Origin: Stenotrophomonas sp. | GTDB lineage: Bacteria > Pseudomonadota > Gammaproteobacteria > Xanthomonadales > Xanthomonadaceae | Length of the DNA: 11,555 nt | NCBI GenBank assembly: GCA_003525885.1 | Contig: DQIG01000324.1 | Span: 1-11,555, forward strand | Direction: 5' to 3' | Shown: positions 1 to 6,910 of the stretch, piece after piece | How positions within the stretch are numbered: position 1 is the stretch's first letter | Layout: every line of letters begins with the position of its first letter | Notes under the pieces: model-generated | Database searches by the model: none | The model's input: the letters and a program-made list of their open reading frames with translations, nothing else | Told to the model about the DNA's origin: nothing | Program-made: the position numbers and the translations under genes

Positions 1-735
1 CAGCAGCTGGCGCAGCAGGCGGAAGCTGGACGGCACCACGCCGGAGGCATCGCCGGAATGCACGCCTTCGTTGAGCACCTTCACGGTGAAGTTGCCGCCG
101 GTCAGGCCGCGCAGCGAGGTGGTGCACCACAGCTGGTCGTAGTTGGCGCAGCCCGAATCCAGGCACACCACCAGCGACGGCTTGCCGATACGGTCGGCCA
201 GGTGATCGACGTAGGCCGGCAGGTCGTAGCTGCCCGATTCTTCACAGGCTTCGATCAGCACCACGCAGCGGGCGTGCGGCAGGCCCTGGGCCTGCAGCGC
301 CAGCACCGCGGCCAGCGAGCCGAAGATGGCGTAGCCGTCGTCCGCGCCGCCGCGGCCATACAGCTTGTCGCCACGCAGGACCGGGGTCCACGGGCCGAGG
401 TCATCATCCCAGCCGGTCATTTCCGGCTGCTTGTCCAGATGGCCGTAGAGCAGGATGGTGTCGTCGCCGGTTTCGGCGCCGGTAGCCGGAATTTCCAGGA
501 AGATCAGCGGGGTACGGCCTTCCAGGCGCACCACTTCAACCTTCAGGCCGGGCAGCTGCTGGGCCTTGGCCCAGTTCTCCATCAGGGTGACCGCCTGTTC
601 CATGTAGCCGTTCTGCACCCAATTGGCGTCGAACATCGGCGACTTGTTGGGAATGCGGATGTAGTCGACCAACTGCGGGACGATTTCACTGTCCCACTTG
701 TCATTGACGAATTGGCCGAGCTTGGCGCTGTCCAT
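1..735 (-). CDS. M20 family metallopeptidase (partial, 3' end outside window)
   Basis: Zinc-type exopeptidase of the M20 family, which hydrolyses dipeptides or short peptides, probably in the cytoplasm since no signal peptide is seen. The visible 245 residues hold the expected order of metal and catalytic motifs: YGHLDKQP (metal-binding His99, Asp101), GRGGADDG (bridging Asp132), EACEESGS (catalytic Glu165, metal Glu166), CLDSG (metal Asp193), and GVHSGDASG (His226) in the dimerisation/lid region. The last part of the catalytic domain lies beyond position 1, so the protein is cut and the full length (usually about 450-480 residues in this subgroup) cannot be checked. The start at 735 is chosen because GGAG lies 6 bases upstream; an in-frame ATG at 753 would add six residues but has a poorer ribosome site. 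It is divergent from the ComEA-like gene. Exact substrate is not determinable. Confidence 0.9.
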   Translation of the reverse strand, partial: MDSAKLGQFVNDKWDSEIVPQLVDYIRIPNKSPMFDANWVQNGYMEQAVTLMENWAKAQQLPGLKVEVVRLEGRTPLIFLEIPATGAETGDDTILLYGHLDKQPEMTGWDDDLGPWTPVLRGDKLYGRGGADDGYAIFGSLAAVLALQAQGLPHARCVVLIEACEESGSYDLPAYVDHLADRIGKPSLVVCLDSGCANYDQLWCTTSLRGLTGGNFTVKVLNEGVHSGDASGVVPSSFRLLRQLL

Positions 736-787
736 CTGAAACTCCGGTTGCATGGGCTGATCCGGCCATTCTACGCCTGTGCCGCGG

Positions 788-803
788 GTAGGGTTTTTCC
801 TAC
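788..803. promoter_or_regulatory. Short palindrome in divergent intergenic region
   Basis: GTAGG and CCTAC arms flank a six-base GTTTTT spacer, between the divergent M20 peptidase and ComEA-like genes. It could be an operator or a small hairpin. No clear -35/-10 pair could be placed next to it, so the role is only a guess. Confidence 0.3.
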
Positions 804-934
804 ATCACGTCGGGTATTTGGCTGGCTTACGAAAATCCGGGAAACCGATAGGCTGTGCACATGTGGTGACGGACACTGTTCCTACCGACGGGATTGCCGG
901 TCGGGACGGCCAGAATCACAGGGAGATACACGTT

Positions 935-1261
935 GTGCCTTGGTTTGTCGTGTTGAGGGCACTGGTGCTGGTCGTGTGGATCGCTGGGGCGCATGCCGCC
1001 GAACCGATCGACATCAACCGCGCCGATGCCCAGGCGCTGCAGCAGGGATTGACGATGGTCGGAGCCGCCAAGGCCGAGGCGATCGTCGAGCACCGGCGCA
1101 GACACGGCCCGTTTCACCGCGTCGAGGACCTGATGCAGGTGAAGGGGATAGGGAAAGCGATCGTCGAACGGAATCGACAGCGGATCACCGTAGGCAACAG
1201 GTTGTTGCCGGCGGATCCGGTACCCGGATCGGTACCGGTGCGAACCGTACCAAGGCGCTGA
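935..1261 (+). CDS. ComEA-like secreted helix-hairpin-helix DNA-binding protein
   Basis: A 108-residue protein with an N-terminal signal peptide (hydrophobic stretch about residues 4-18, probable cleavage after AHA at 19-21), then DINRADAQALQ and two helix-hairpin-helix units (about 27-54 and 60-84), then a Pro/Arg-rich tail. The layout FHRVEDLMQVKGIGKAIV matches the ComEA family, whose soluble periplasmic members bind incoming DNA in natural transformation. The second hairpin keeps the GIG turn; the first has VGA instead of the usual GIG, so DNA binding by that half may be weaker. GTG at 935 is chosen because GGGAG lies nine bases upstream and this start gives a clean signal peptide; an upstream in-frame ATG at 779 would bury the signal sequence. 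A role in competence is inferred from family only; no other com gene is here. A transcription terminator follows at 1493. Confidence 0.8.
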   Translation: MPWFVVLRALVLVVWIAGAHAAEPIDINRADAQALQQGLTMVGAAKAEAIVEHRRRHGPFHRVEDLMQVKGIGKAIVERNRQRITVGNRLLPADPVPGSVPVRTVPRR

Positions 1262-1492
1262 CAGCAGGAATCGTCGGAACCGGCAGGAAGCTGGTTCACC
1301 GGTCTCGGACAGGATGGCCGTGACCGCCGACCGCCGCAGGACGCGGCACCAATCACCAGGATGGTGGCATCACAGACCTGTGGAAGGGGCTGAGATACAA
1401 ACAGGACAGACGCGGCCGCGTGCAGGATGCAACGCTACCCCCACAGCGCAGGATGCGAGGGGGCGGCAGCAGGCCGACAAGGACGTAACGAT
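1262..1492. other. Non-coding spacer between ComEA-like gene and terminator
   Basis: Together with the terminator and the leader up to 1613 this is a gap of about 350 bases. Frames are open here only because of the high GC content. The plus-strand frame that continues into the downstream transpeptidase lacks a signal peptide or domain, and it reads through the terminator. I see no RNA gene or repeat in 1262-1492. Confidence 0.5.
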
Positions 1493-1538
1493 TGCCCGGT
1501 ACGACACATGGCTGTGTCGCCGGGCAGTTTCATTTCCG
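1493..1538 (+). terminator. Intrinsic terminator after the ComEA-like gene
   Basis: Arms TGCCCGG + CGACACA (1493-1508, with a two-base TA bulge at 1500-1501) pair with TGTGTCG + CCGGGCA (1513-1526) around a TGGC loop, giving 14 base pairs. The stem is followed by a T-rich run (GTTTCATTTCC). It probably ends transcripts from the ComEA-like gene and isolates the transpeptidase genes, which must then have their own promoter between about 1527 and 1600. I could not place that promoter with confidence. Confidence 0.7.
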
Positions 1539-1613
1539 GCGCCTGGTTTTGGCGCGGCCACCACGGGCCGATGGTGTACGGTGACCGCACCGCATGGAAA
1601 GGACACCCGCTGG

Positions 1614-2696
1614 ATGTTTCCGCACCGCCCCCCGACCCTGATGCTCGCCCTTGCACTGGCCCTGCCGCTGCTGGCCCATGCCGCTGCGCCGACACCGGCT
1701 GCCAAGCCCGCAGCTGCCGCCAGCACGGCCGAAGTGCGCGGGCCGACCGACCTCAAGCCGGGCGAATACCTGTGGCATCCGGAAATCTCGCCGACTGGCC
1801 CGATCGTGCTGGTGGTCAGCCTCGATGAGCAGCGCGCCTACGTCTATCGCAACGGCATCGCCATCGGCCTGACCACGATCAGCTCGGGCAAGGCCGGGCA
1901 CGAGACGCCGACCGGTGTGTTCACTATCCTGCAGAAGGACAAGGACCACAAGTCCAACCTCTACAACAGCGCGCCGATGCCCTACATGCAGCGGCTGACC
2001 TGGGACGGCATCGCCCTTCATGGCGGCAGCCTACCGGGGCATCCGGCTTCGCATGGCTGCGTGCGCCTGCCGCAGGCCTTCGCGCAGAAGCTGTTCAGCG
2101 AAACCCAGCGCGGCGATACGGTGGTCGTGGCCGACGCCAAGAGCTCGCCGATGACGCTGGCCTACCCGTCGGTGCTGGCGCCGGTCAACGCACGCGGCCA
2201 GGCCCTGCCGGAGACGGAGGGCGGGGCGCCGGCACAGGCCTGGTGGGATGACGCTGCGGCACCGGCCGGGCAGGTCGGCATCCTGGTCAGCCTGCACGAC
2301 CAGCGCCTGTACGTGCTGCGCGATGGCGTGATGATCGGCGAGTCACCGCTGAAGGCCGACGCCCTGCCGGCGTTCCAGGGCACCACGCTGTTCGTGATGG
2401 GGCAGGGCTACAGCAATACCCCCAGCCCGCTGGATGCGAACCAGCGCCTGCACCAGTGGACGGCCTACCCGCTGCTGGGCCAGGACCGTGCCCAGGCCAC
2501 GCCGGACCTGCTGGCCACGCCCTCGCTGCCGATGGCGCTGCCGGCCGATTTCGCCCGCCAGCTGTACCAGGTGCTGGTGCCGGGCACGACCCTGCTGGTG
2601 ACCTCACTGCCGGCGGTCCGCCCAAGCCCGGCTGAATCCGGAATGCAGCCGGTCTTGGAATCCGAGCCGCCAGGGTCCACCCTCAAGGGCAACTGA
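1614..2696 (+). CDS. L,D-transpeptidase (YkuD family) with degenerate second half
   Basis: Secreted 360-residue enzyme predicted to form or remodel 3-3 peptidoglycan cross-links, or attach proteins to peptidoglycan, in the periplasm. It has a signal peptide (residues 1-23; hydrophobic LMLALALALPLLAHA) and an Ala/Pro-rich linker. The YkuD catalytic domain spans about 62-173, with His136 (ALHGG) and the catalytic Cys149 in ASHGCVRLP, the family signature. Residues 220-332 resemble a second copy of the domain edges: ILVSLHDQRLYVLRDG echoes VLVVSLDEQRAYVYRNG, and LPADFARQLYQ..PGTTLLVT echoes LPQAFAQKLFS..GDTVVV. The central His/SHGC part is gone, so only the first half should be catalytic. The start at 1614 is chosen because AAGGA lies ten bases upstream and the signal peptide begins there. 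An in-frame ATG at 1641 would shorten the signal. A second transpeptidase gene follows closely and is probably co-transcribed. Confidence 0.88.
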   Translation: MFPHRPPTLMLALALALPLLAHAAAPTPAAKPAAAASTAEVRGPTDLKPGEYLWHPEISPTGPIVLVVSLDEQRAYVYRNGIAIGLTTISSGKAGHETPTGVFTILQKDKDHKSNLYNSAPMPYMQRLTWDGIALHGGSLPGHPASHGCVRLPQAFAQKLFSETQRGDTVVVADAKSSPMTLAYPSVLAPVNARGQALPETEGGAPAQAWWDDAAAPAGQVGILVSLHDQRLYVLRDGVMIGESPLKADALPAFQGTTLFVMGQGYSNTPSPLDANQRLHQWTAYPLLGQDRAQATPDLLATPSLPMALPADFARQLYQVLVPGTTLLVTSLPAVRPSPAESGMQPVLESEPPGSTLKGN

Positions 2697-2713
2697 GCCC
2701 CCCTGTTGTGCCC

Positions 2714-3439
2714 ATGACTGCATCCCGCCTGTGCCGGCTGGCCGCGTTCGGCCTGCTGGCGACCTCGGCCAGCGCCCCGGCGCTGGCACAGACGCCCGCC
2801 CTCGCTACCTCTGCCGATGATCTGGCTGCCTTGCTGTCGCGCAGCGCGCCCAAGGCCGATCGCCACGTGTTGCAGCTGGCGGCGCATGCCATGCGCTGTG
2901 CGTTGCAGCGGCCGGAGCTGGGCATCAACGCTGATCGCCTCAGCGTGATCGATTATTCGCGGCCGTCCACCGAGCCGCGCCTGTGGGTGTTCGACCTGGC
3001 CCACCAGCGCCTGCTGTTCGAGGAATGGGTGGCGCATGGCCGCAACAGCGGCGAGAACCGCACCGAGCACTTCTCCAACCGCGATGGCAGCTTCATGTCC
3101 AGTCTCGGCGCGTTCACCGCGCAGGAGACCTACATGGGCGGCAATGGGTATTCGCTGCGCCTGGCCGGGCTGGAACCGGGCTTCAACGACCGTGCGCGCG
3201 AACGCGCGATCGTCATCCACGGTGCGCCGTACGTGAACCCGGCGACCGCGCAGCTGCAGGGGCGGCTCGGCCGCAGCCTGGGCTGCCCGGCAGTACGCCT
3301 GTCGGTGGCCAAGCCACTCATCGACGCATTGCGCGGCGGCACGATGGTGTTCGCCTATTACCCCGACCAGGATTGGCTGAAACACTCGCAGCTGCTGGGC
3401 GGGGAATGTGGTGGCCAGGGCACGCTCGCCACACGGTGA
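2714..3439 (+). CDS. Murein L,D-transpeptidase catalytic-domain-like protein (YkuD_2 type)
   Basis: Secreted 241-residue protein of the YkuD_2 / murein L,D-transpeptidase catalytic-domain-like family, predicted to act on peptidoglycan in the periplasm. It has a signal peptide at about 1-26 (cleavage near ALA-QT). Characteristic blocks follow: RLSVIDYSRPSTEPRLWVFDL (76-95), VAHGRNSGEN (107-115), FSNRDGSFMSSLGAF, ETYMGGNGYSLRLAGLEPGFND (138-159), AIVIHGA with His169, and GRLGRSLGCPAV with the presumed catalytic Cys191. Only 17 bases separate it from the upstream transpeptidase stop, so the two are probably one transcript with translational coupling. No clear Shine-Dalgarno sequence is present. 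The start may be ATG 2714 or the in-frame GTG 2708 (two residues longer); ATG is preferred. Length fits the family. Confidence 0.87.
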   Translation: MTASRLCRLAAFGLLATSASAPALAQTPALATSADDLAALLSRSAPKADRHVLQLAAHAMRCALQRPELGINADRLSVIDYSRPSTEPRLWVFDLAHQRLLFEEWVAHGRNSGENRTEHFSNRDGSFMSSLGAFTAQETYMGGNGYSLRLAGLEPGFNDRARERAIVIHGAPYVNPATAQLQGRLGRSLGCPAVRLSVAKPLIDALRGGTMVFAYYPDQDWLKHSQLLGGECGGQGTLATR

Positions 3440-3473
3440 TGCACGATGGCGCGCGGCATGATGCAATGCGCCG

Positions 3474-4079
3474 ATGAACATCGACACCCTGCTGCACACT
3501 CCGAGCCAGGTGATCTCCCGCCTGGACTACCGCCGCGAACGCTGGCGCAACGGCCTCGGCTGGACCCGCGAGGTCCTGCGCTTGCCTGCGCAGGGCGATG
3601 AATGGGCGCTGCGCCTGTCGGTGGCCGAGATCGAACAGGACGCCGCGTTCTCCGCCTTCCCCGGCGTGGAGCGCGAACTGGTGCTGCTGCAGGGCAATGG
3701 CGTGCGCCTGCGCTTCGAGGATGGCCGCGTGGCCGAGGTGCTGCCGCCGCACGGACGCGTGCGCTTCGCCGGTGAGCAAGCGCTGCACGGCGAACTGGTC
3801 GATGGCACCACCCACGACTTCAACCTGATGTGGAAGCGCGAGCTGCTGCAGGCCGAACTGCTGCACCGGCCGCTGGTGGGCGCGATGTTCTTCTTCTGCG
3901 AACCGGGCGTGGCCTGGGCGTTGCACCTGTTGGCCGGGCACGCGGAATTCGGTGCGGACAGCGGGCTGCCGCCGATGCAGGCCGGCGATACCGCGTGGCT
4001 GTCGGCCGGTGAACGGCAACGGCATGCGGTGCAGGGCGGCGGTGAGTTGTTGGCGATACGGGTGAGTGCGGCTGCGTGA
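3474..4079 (+). CDS. HutD/Ves family protein
   Basis: A 201-residue cupin-like protein of the HutD family (E. coli homologue Ves), probably cytoplasmic. Family blocks visible are RERWRNGLGWTREVLRLP (21-38), WALRLSVAEIEQDAAFSAFPGVERELVLLQGNG (44-76) and GTTHDFNLMWKRE (111-123). HutD is thought to tune histidine utilisation in pseudomonads, and Ves was seen as a cold-induced protein; the biochemical activity is not settled. No hut genes are visible here, so this is an orphan copy and the histidine link cannot be assumed. Position 28 of the usual W(K/R)NGGG block is Leu. It starts 34 bases after the transpeptidase stop, with no strong ribosome site, and could be part of the same transcript. It ends at a convergent repeat region that faces the diflavin reductase gene. 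Confidence 0.85.
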   Translation: MNIDTLLHTPSQVISRLDYRRERWRNGLGWTREVLRLPAQGDEWALRLSVAEIEQDAAFSAFPGVERELVLLQGNGVRLRFEDGRVAEVLPPHGRVRFAGEQALHGELVDGTTHDFNLMWKRELLQAELLHRPLVGAMFFFCEPGVAWALHLLAGHAEFGADSGLPPMQAGDTAWLSAGERQRHAVQGGGELLAIRVSAAA

Positions 4080-4103
4080 TGATGCGTTGGCGCCGGTGGG
4101 CAC

Positions 4104-4155
4104 GGCCAGCCGAGCATGGCTCGGCTCTACAGTAGATCCACGCCACGCGTGGATG
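4104..4155. repeat. Inverted pair of SMAG (GTAG-type REP) elements
   Basis: Two GTAG palindromes head to head. The first, on the minus strand, has arms AGCCGAGC (4108-4115) and GCTCGGCT (4119-4126) with its GTAG at 4127-4130 read on the minus strand. The second, on the plus strand, has GTAG at 4132-4135 and arms ATCCACGC (4136-4143) and GCGTGGAT (4147-4154). This is the typical SMAG dimer of S. maltophilia. Lying between converging genes, it may end or stabilise transcripts from the HutD-like gene. Confidence 0.85.
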
Positions 4156-4177
4156 CGGCCATTGATGCCGCGTCACG

Positions 4178-4250
4178 GTGCGAACCAAGGTTCGCACCCA
4201 CCAGGAGGCGGTTCGCACCCACCGGAGGCGGTTCGCACCCACCGGAGCCG
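4178..4250. repeat. Palindrome followed by about three 20-base tandem repeats
   Basis: A perfect hairpin GTGCGAACC-AA-GGTTCGCAC (4178-4197) is followed by the right-arm module GTTCGCACCCACC repeated at 4190-4210, 4211-4230 and 4231-4250, each with a GGAGGCG-like tail. It sits between two SMAG elements. The 9184-9291 array is a related version. Confidence 0.8.
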
Positions 4251-4254
4251 TTCG

Positions 4255-4278
4255 GTAGATCCACGCCATGCGTGGATG
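4255..4278 (+). repeat. SMAG (GTAG-type REP) element
   Basis: GTAG at 4255-4258, with arms ATCCACGC (4259-4266) and GCGTGGAT (4270-4277) around CAT. It starts nine bases past the stop of the diflavin reductase gene, and could protect or end the operon's 3' end. Confidence 0.85.
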
Positions 4279-4286
4279 CGGCGACC

Positions 4287-5891
4287 TCAATACACATCGC
4301 GCCGGTAACGCCCGGCCAGCAGCAACGCTTCCTTGCCGTCCGCTCCCAGCACCTGCTCGATCACCGCATCCACCGCCGGGGCCATGCCCTGCAGGCTGCC
4401 GCAGACCAGGATCGTCGCGCCTTCATCCACCCACTGCCGTAGTGTTGCTGCTTCGGCCAGCAAGCGGTCCTGCACGTAACGGTGCGCACCGCCATCGCGG
4501 CTGAATACCACATCCAATCGCGCCAGCGTGCCGTCGGCCTGCATTGCCTGCAGTTCTTCACCGAAATGGAAATCGTGCGCTGCGGTGCGTTCACCGAACA
4601 GCAGCCAGGTGCGGCGCGCGCCACTGCGTACGCGTTCGTGCAGGTGCGCGCGCAGGCCGGCAATGCCGGTACCGTTGCCGATCAGCAGCAGTGGCACATC
4701 GGCGGGCACGCCGTGGAAATTGTCGTTGCGGCGCAGGCGCAGCTGCACCGGCTCGCCGATGACCGCGTGGTCGCACAGCCAGCCACTACCGATGCCGGGC
4801 GTGCCGTCCGCGCGCAGCTGGCGGCGCAGCAGCAGCTCCACTGCACCGTCGGCCATCACCGAGGCGATCGAGTACTCGCGATGCGGCAGCGCTTGCAGGG
4901 TCGCCAGCAGCGCGGGCAGATCACCCTGGGGCACCAGTGAGGGCAGGTGCGAGCGTTCGACGCGTGCCAGCAACGTCTGCCCGTCATCCAGCAGCGTGTC
5001 TGCATCGAAGCCCTGCGCGTCCAGCCAGGCGCGCGAGCTGTGGCGGGCATGCTGCGGGCCGATCTCGGCGATGTCGCCGGCCTGCCACTGCGCATCTGCG
5101 TCGGCCGGTGGCTGCAGGCGCAACCAATACACCGGACCACCGGGGCTGCCCGGGTTCAGATGCTCGCGCTGCAGCAGCGTCCATGGCTGATATTCGGCCG
5201 GGCTCCAGTCGGGCAGTTCACTGGCGCCACCGCCGAGTTGTCCGAGCAGCTGTTGCCAATGACGCAGCGCTGCCGGATCGGCGTTGTCGACCTCGATCGC
5301 ATCGAACAGCGGATGCGCGCCGTGCTGGCGCAGCCACTGGTCGAGCTGGTGGCCGAATCCGCAGAAGTGGCCATAGCTGCGGTCGCCCAGTGCGAGCACG
5401 CCGTAGTGCAGGTGCTGCAGCGATGGCGGCGTGGCCATCACGCCGCGCAGGAACGGCAGGGCGTGGTCGGGTGGATCGCCTTCGCCGGTGGTGCTGGCAA
5501 TGAACAGCGCGCGCTGGCTGCCGGCCAGCAGTGCGGCATCCACCTCATGCAGGCCACGCACGCGCACGGGCACGCCCGCGCCGCGGAGGGCCTCGGCGCT
5601 GCGCTCGGCAAGCTCGCGGGCGAAGCCGGTCTGGCTGGACCAGACCAGCAGGATCGGGGGCGTGTCACCGGATGCGGCATCGTCGCGCGGACGCCCGCGC
5701 CACCACAGTGCAGCGCAGGCCAGCGCGTACAGCGCCGTGGCCAGCACCGCGATCTGCGACTGCCGCGCCGGTGGCGCACCCTGCCACCAGGCTTCACCGA
5801 GGTGCAGGCGCAGCAGCGCCCAACCGATCAGCGCCAGCAGAAGCAGGACCAGGGCGTTGCCGAGCCACGCGCGCGACGGCCGAGTGCTCAT
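4287..5891 (-). CDS. Membrane-anchored diflavin reductase (sulfite reductase flavoprotein-like)
   Basis: A 534-residue NADPH-dependent electron donor of the CysJ/cytochrome P450 reductase type, tied to the inner membrane. Two helices (about 11-28 and 46-64) precede a flavodoxin domain (about 79-220) with the FMN loop SSQTG (85-89), STTGEG and LALGDRSYGHFC. Next comes an FAD-binding part with REYSIAS (338-344) and GIGSGW. The NADP(H) domain has IGNGTGIAGLR (404-414), LFGERT, FSRDG and ILVCGSLQGM. The protein ends in RYRRDVY, as CysJ-type enzymes do. Two helices put both ends and the flavin domains in the cytoplasm. ATG 5891 overlaps the apbE-like stop by four bases (ATGA), so translation is coupled. 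No sulfite reductase haem subunit is adjacent, and the context (PepSY, DUF2271, ApbE, TonB receptor) argues for feeding electrons across the membrane rather than sulfite reduction. The upstream extension of this frame is only a shadow of the apbE-like gene. Confidence 0.9.
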   Translation of the reverse strand: MSTRPSRAWLGNALVLLLLALIGWALLRLHLGEAWWQGAPPARQSQIAVLATALYALACAALWWRGRPRDDAASGDTPPILLVWSSQTGFARELAERSAEALRGAGVPVRVRGLHEVDAALLAGSQRALFIASTTGEGDPPDHALPFLRGVMATPPSLQHLHYGVLALGDRSYGHFCGFGHQLDQWLRQHGAHPLFDAIEVDNADPAALRHWQQLLGQLGGGASELPDWSPAEYQPWTLLQREHLNPGSPGGPVYWLRLQPPADADAQWQAGDIAEIGPQHARHSSRAWLDAQGFDADTLLDDGQTLLARVERSHLPSLVPQGDLPALLATLQALPHREYSIASVMADGAVELLLRRQLRADGTPGIGSGWLCDHAVIGEPVQLRLRRNDNFHGVPADVPLLLIGNGTGIAGLRAHLHERVRSGARRTWLLFGERTAAHDFHFGEELQAMQADGTLARLDVVFSRDGGAHRYVQDRLLAEAATLRQWVDEGATILVCGSLQGMAPAVDAVIEQVLGADGKEALLLAGRYRRDVY

Positions 5892-6859
5892 GCGCTTTGC
5901 TCGTCGAGCAGGCGCTGGAAGGCGCTGCTGAGAAATTCCCGCGGGCCGTCTGCTGCACGCTGCAGGTAGCGTGCAGCCAGGCCTTCGCGTTCGGCCAGCG
6001 CCATGCCCTGTTCGCGACCGAGTACGGTCAGTGCGGTGGCCCAGGCATCGGCGTGCATGGCGTCGTCGGCCACCACGGTGACCGCTGCGGCGACCTGCCG
6101 CACCGGCATGCCTGTACGCGGATCGAGGCTGTGGCTGTAGGCCTCGCCATCGGCCTGGTACTGGTGCCAGCGATCGCCGGAGGTGGCGACCGCCTTGCCG
6201 TCCAGGGCCAGTACCCGCGGCGGCGTATCGGTGTGTGCGTCTTCTTCCGGCGCCGATTCCACCAGCACACGCCACGGCTGGCCGTCGGGTTTTCGGCCGT
6301 AGCCGGCCAGTTCGCCACCGACTTCGACCAGTGCGGCAGCGATGCCCTGATCGCGCAGCCAGGCGGCCACGTGATCGACGCCGAAGCCCTTGGCGATCGC
6401 AGAGAGATCCAGTTCCAGCCTGCCCGGCTGCAACAGCGTATCGTCCTGCCACTGCAGGCGCTGCCAACCGCAGCGCTCCCGCGTGGCCTGCAGGAGGTCG
6501 GCATCGGGCTGGCGGCGCTCACCGGCGTGCGCTCCGAAACCCCACAGCGCAACCAGCGGACCGAGGGTGGGATCGAAGGCGCCGTCACTGGCGGCGGCGA
6601 TCGCCAGTGCGCAGGCCAGAACGTGGCGGGTTTCAGCGGGCAGCACGCACCATTGGCCGGCGTCGGCGCGGTTGTAGCGACTCAGATCCGAGCCGGGCTC
6701 CCAGGTGCTCATCTGCGCGACCACGTCGTCCAGCCGCGCCTGGATGCCGGCATGCAGCGGGTGCAGGTCGCGCTGGCGCGGCGCGACCAGGGACACGCTC
6801 CAGGTGGTGCCCATGGTGGTGCCGCCGAGGCGAGCGATGTCGAGCAGTGGATCGGTCAT
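5888..6859 (-). CDS. apbE: FAD:protein FMN transferase (ApbE family), no signal peptide
   Basis: A 323-residue ApbE-family flavin transferase, which attaches FMN from FAD to Thr/Ser of target proteins using Mg2+. Visible family blocks: GTTMGTTWSV (13-22), MSTWEPGSDLSRYN (50-63), DGAFDPTLGPLVALWGFG (92-109), DLSAIAKGFGVDHVA (151-165), VEVGGELAGYG (178-188), TSGDRWHQY (226-234), SHSLDPRTGMPV (242-253) and DDAMHADAWATAL (265-278; metal-binding and catalytic region). The set looks complete and active. The N-terminus has no signal peptide or lipobox, although most ApbE proteins are exported. The in-frame stop of the preceding gene lies 18 codons upstream and leaves no room for one. It follows the DUF4198 gene by 51 bases and overlaps the reductase start by four. 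The likely target is the DUF2271 protein of the same operon. Confidence 0.92.
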   Translation of the reverse strand: MTDPLLDIARLGGTTMGTTWSVSLVAPRQRDLHPLHAGIQARLDDVVAQMSTWEPGSDLSRYNRADAGQWCVLPAETRHVLACALAIAAASDGAFDPTLGPLVALWGFGAHAGERRQPDADLLQATRERCGWQRLQWQDDTLLQPGRLELDLSAIAKGFGVDHVAAWLRDQGIAAALVEVGGELAGYGRKPDGQPWRVLVESAPEEDAHTDTPPRVLALDGKAVATSGDRWHQYQADGEAYSHSLDPRTGMPVRQVAAAVTVVADDAMHADAWATALTVLGREQGMALAEREGLAARYLQRAADGPREFLSSAFQRLLDEQSA

Positions 6860-6910
6860 GGTGGTGTGCTGCAGGCGCGATGCCGGGGCCTGCCCGGCAT
6901 CGTGATCCCA

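Noticed and set aside
58..1323. Long plus-strand open frame opposite the M20 peptidase
   Set aside because: Its first two thirds lie antisense to a clear M20 peptidase with all metal motifs, and its translation shows no domain. It is an artefact of high GC content.
1314..1613. N-terminal extension of the YkuD transpeptidase frame
   Set aside because: It would read through a strong terminator at 1493-1538 and bury the signal peptide. A ribosome site is present before 1614.
2465..3499. Minus-strand 344-codon open frame opposite the transpeptidases
   Set aside because: Antisense to two well-supported enzymes; the translation shows no recognisable motif.
4178..4250. CRISPR-like repeats
   Set aside because: Repeats are directly tandem with no unique spacers and contain hairpins; no cas genes are near. 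The same holds for 9184-9291.
4287..5891. Assimilatory sulfite reductase flavoprotein CysJ
   Set aside because: The flavin domains are similar, but the membrane anchor, absence of cysI/cysH and the ApbE/PepSY/DUF2271 context argue against it.
5892..6467. N-terminal extension of the diflavin reductase frame
   Set aside because: This segment overlaps the ApbE gene in another frame and is Arg/Gly-rich with no fold. The real start is ATG 5891, coupled to the ApbE stop.
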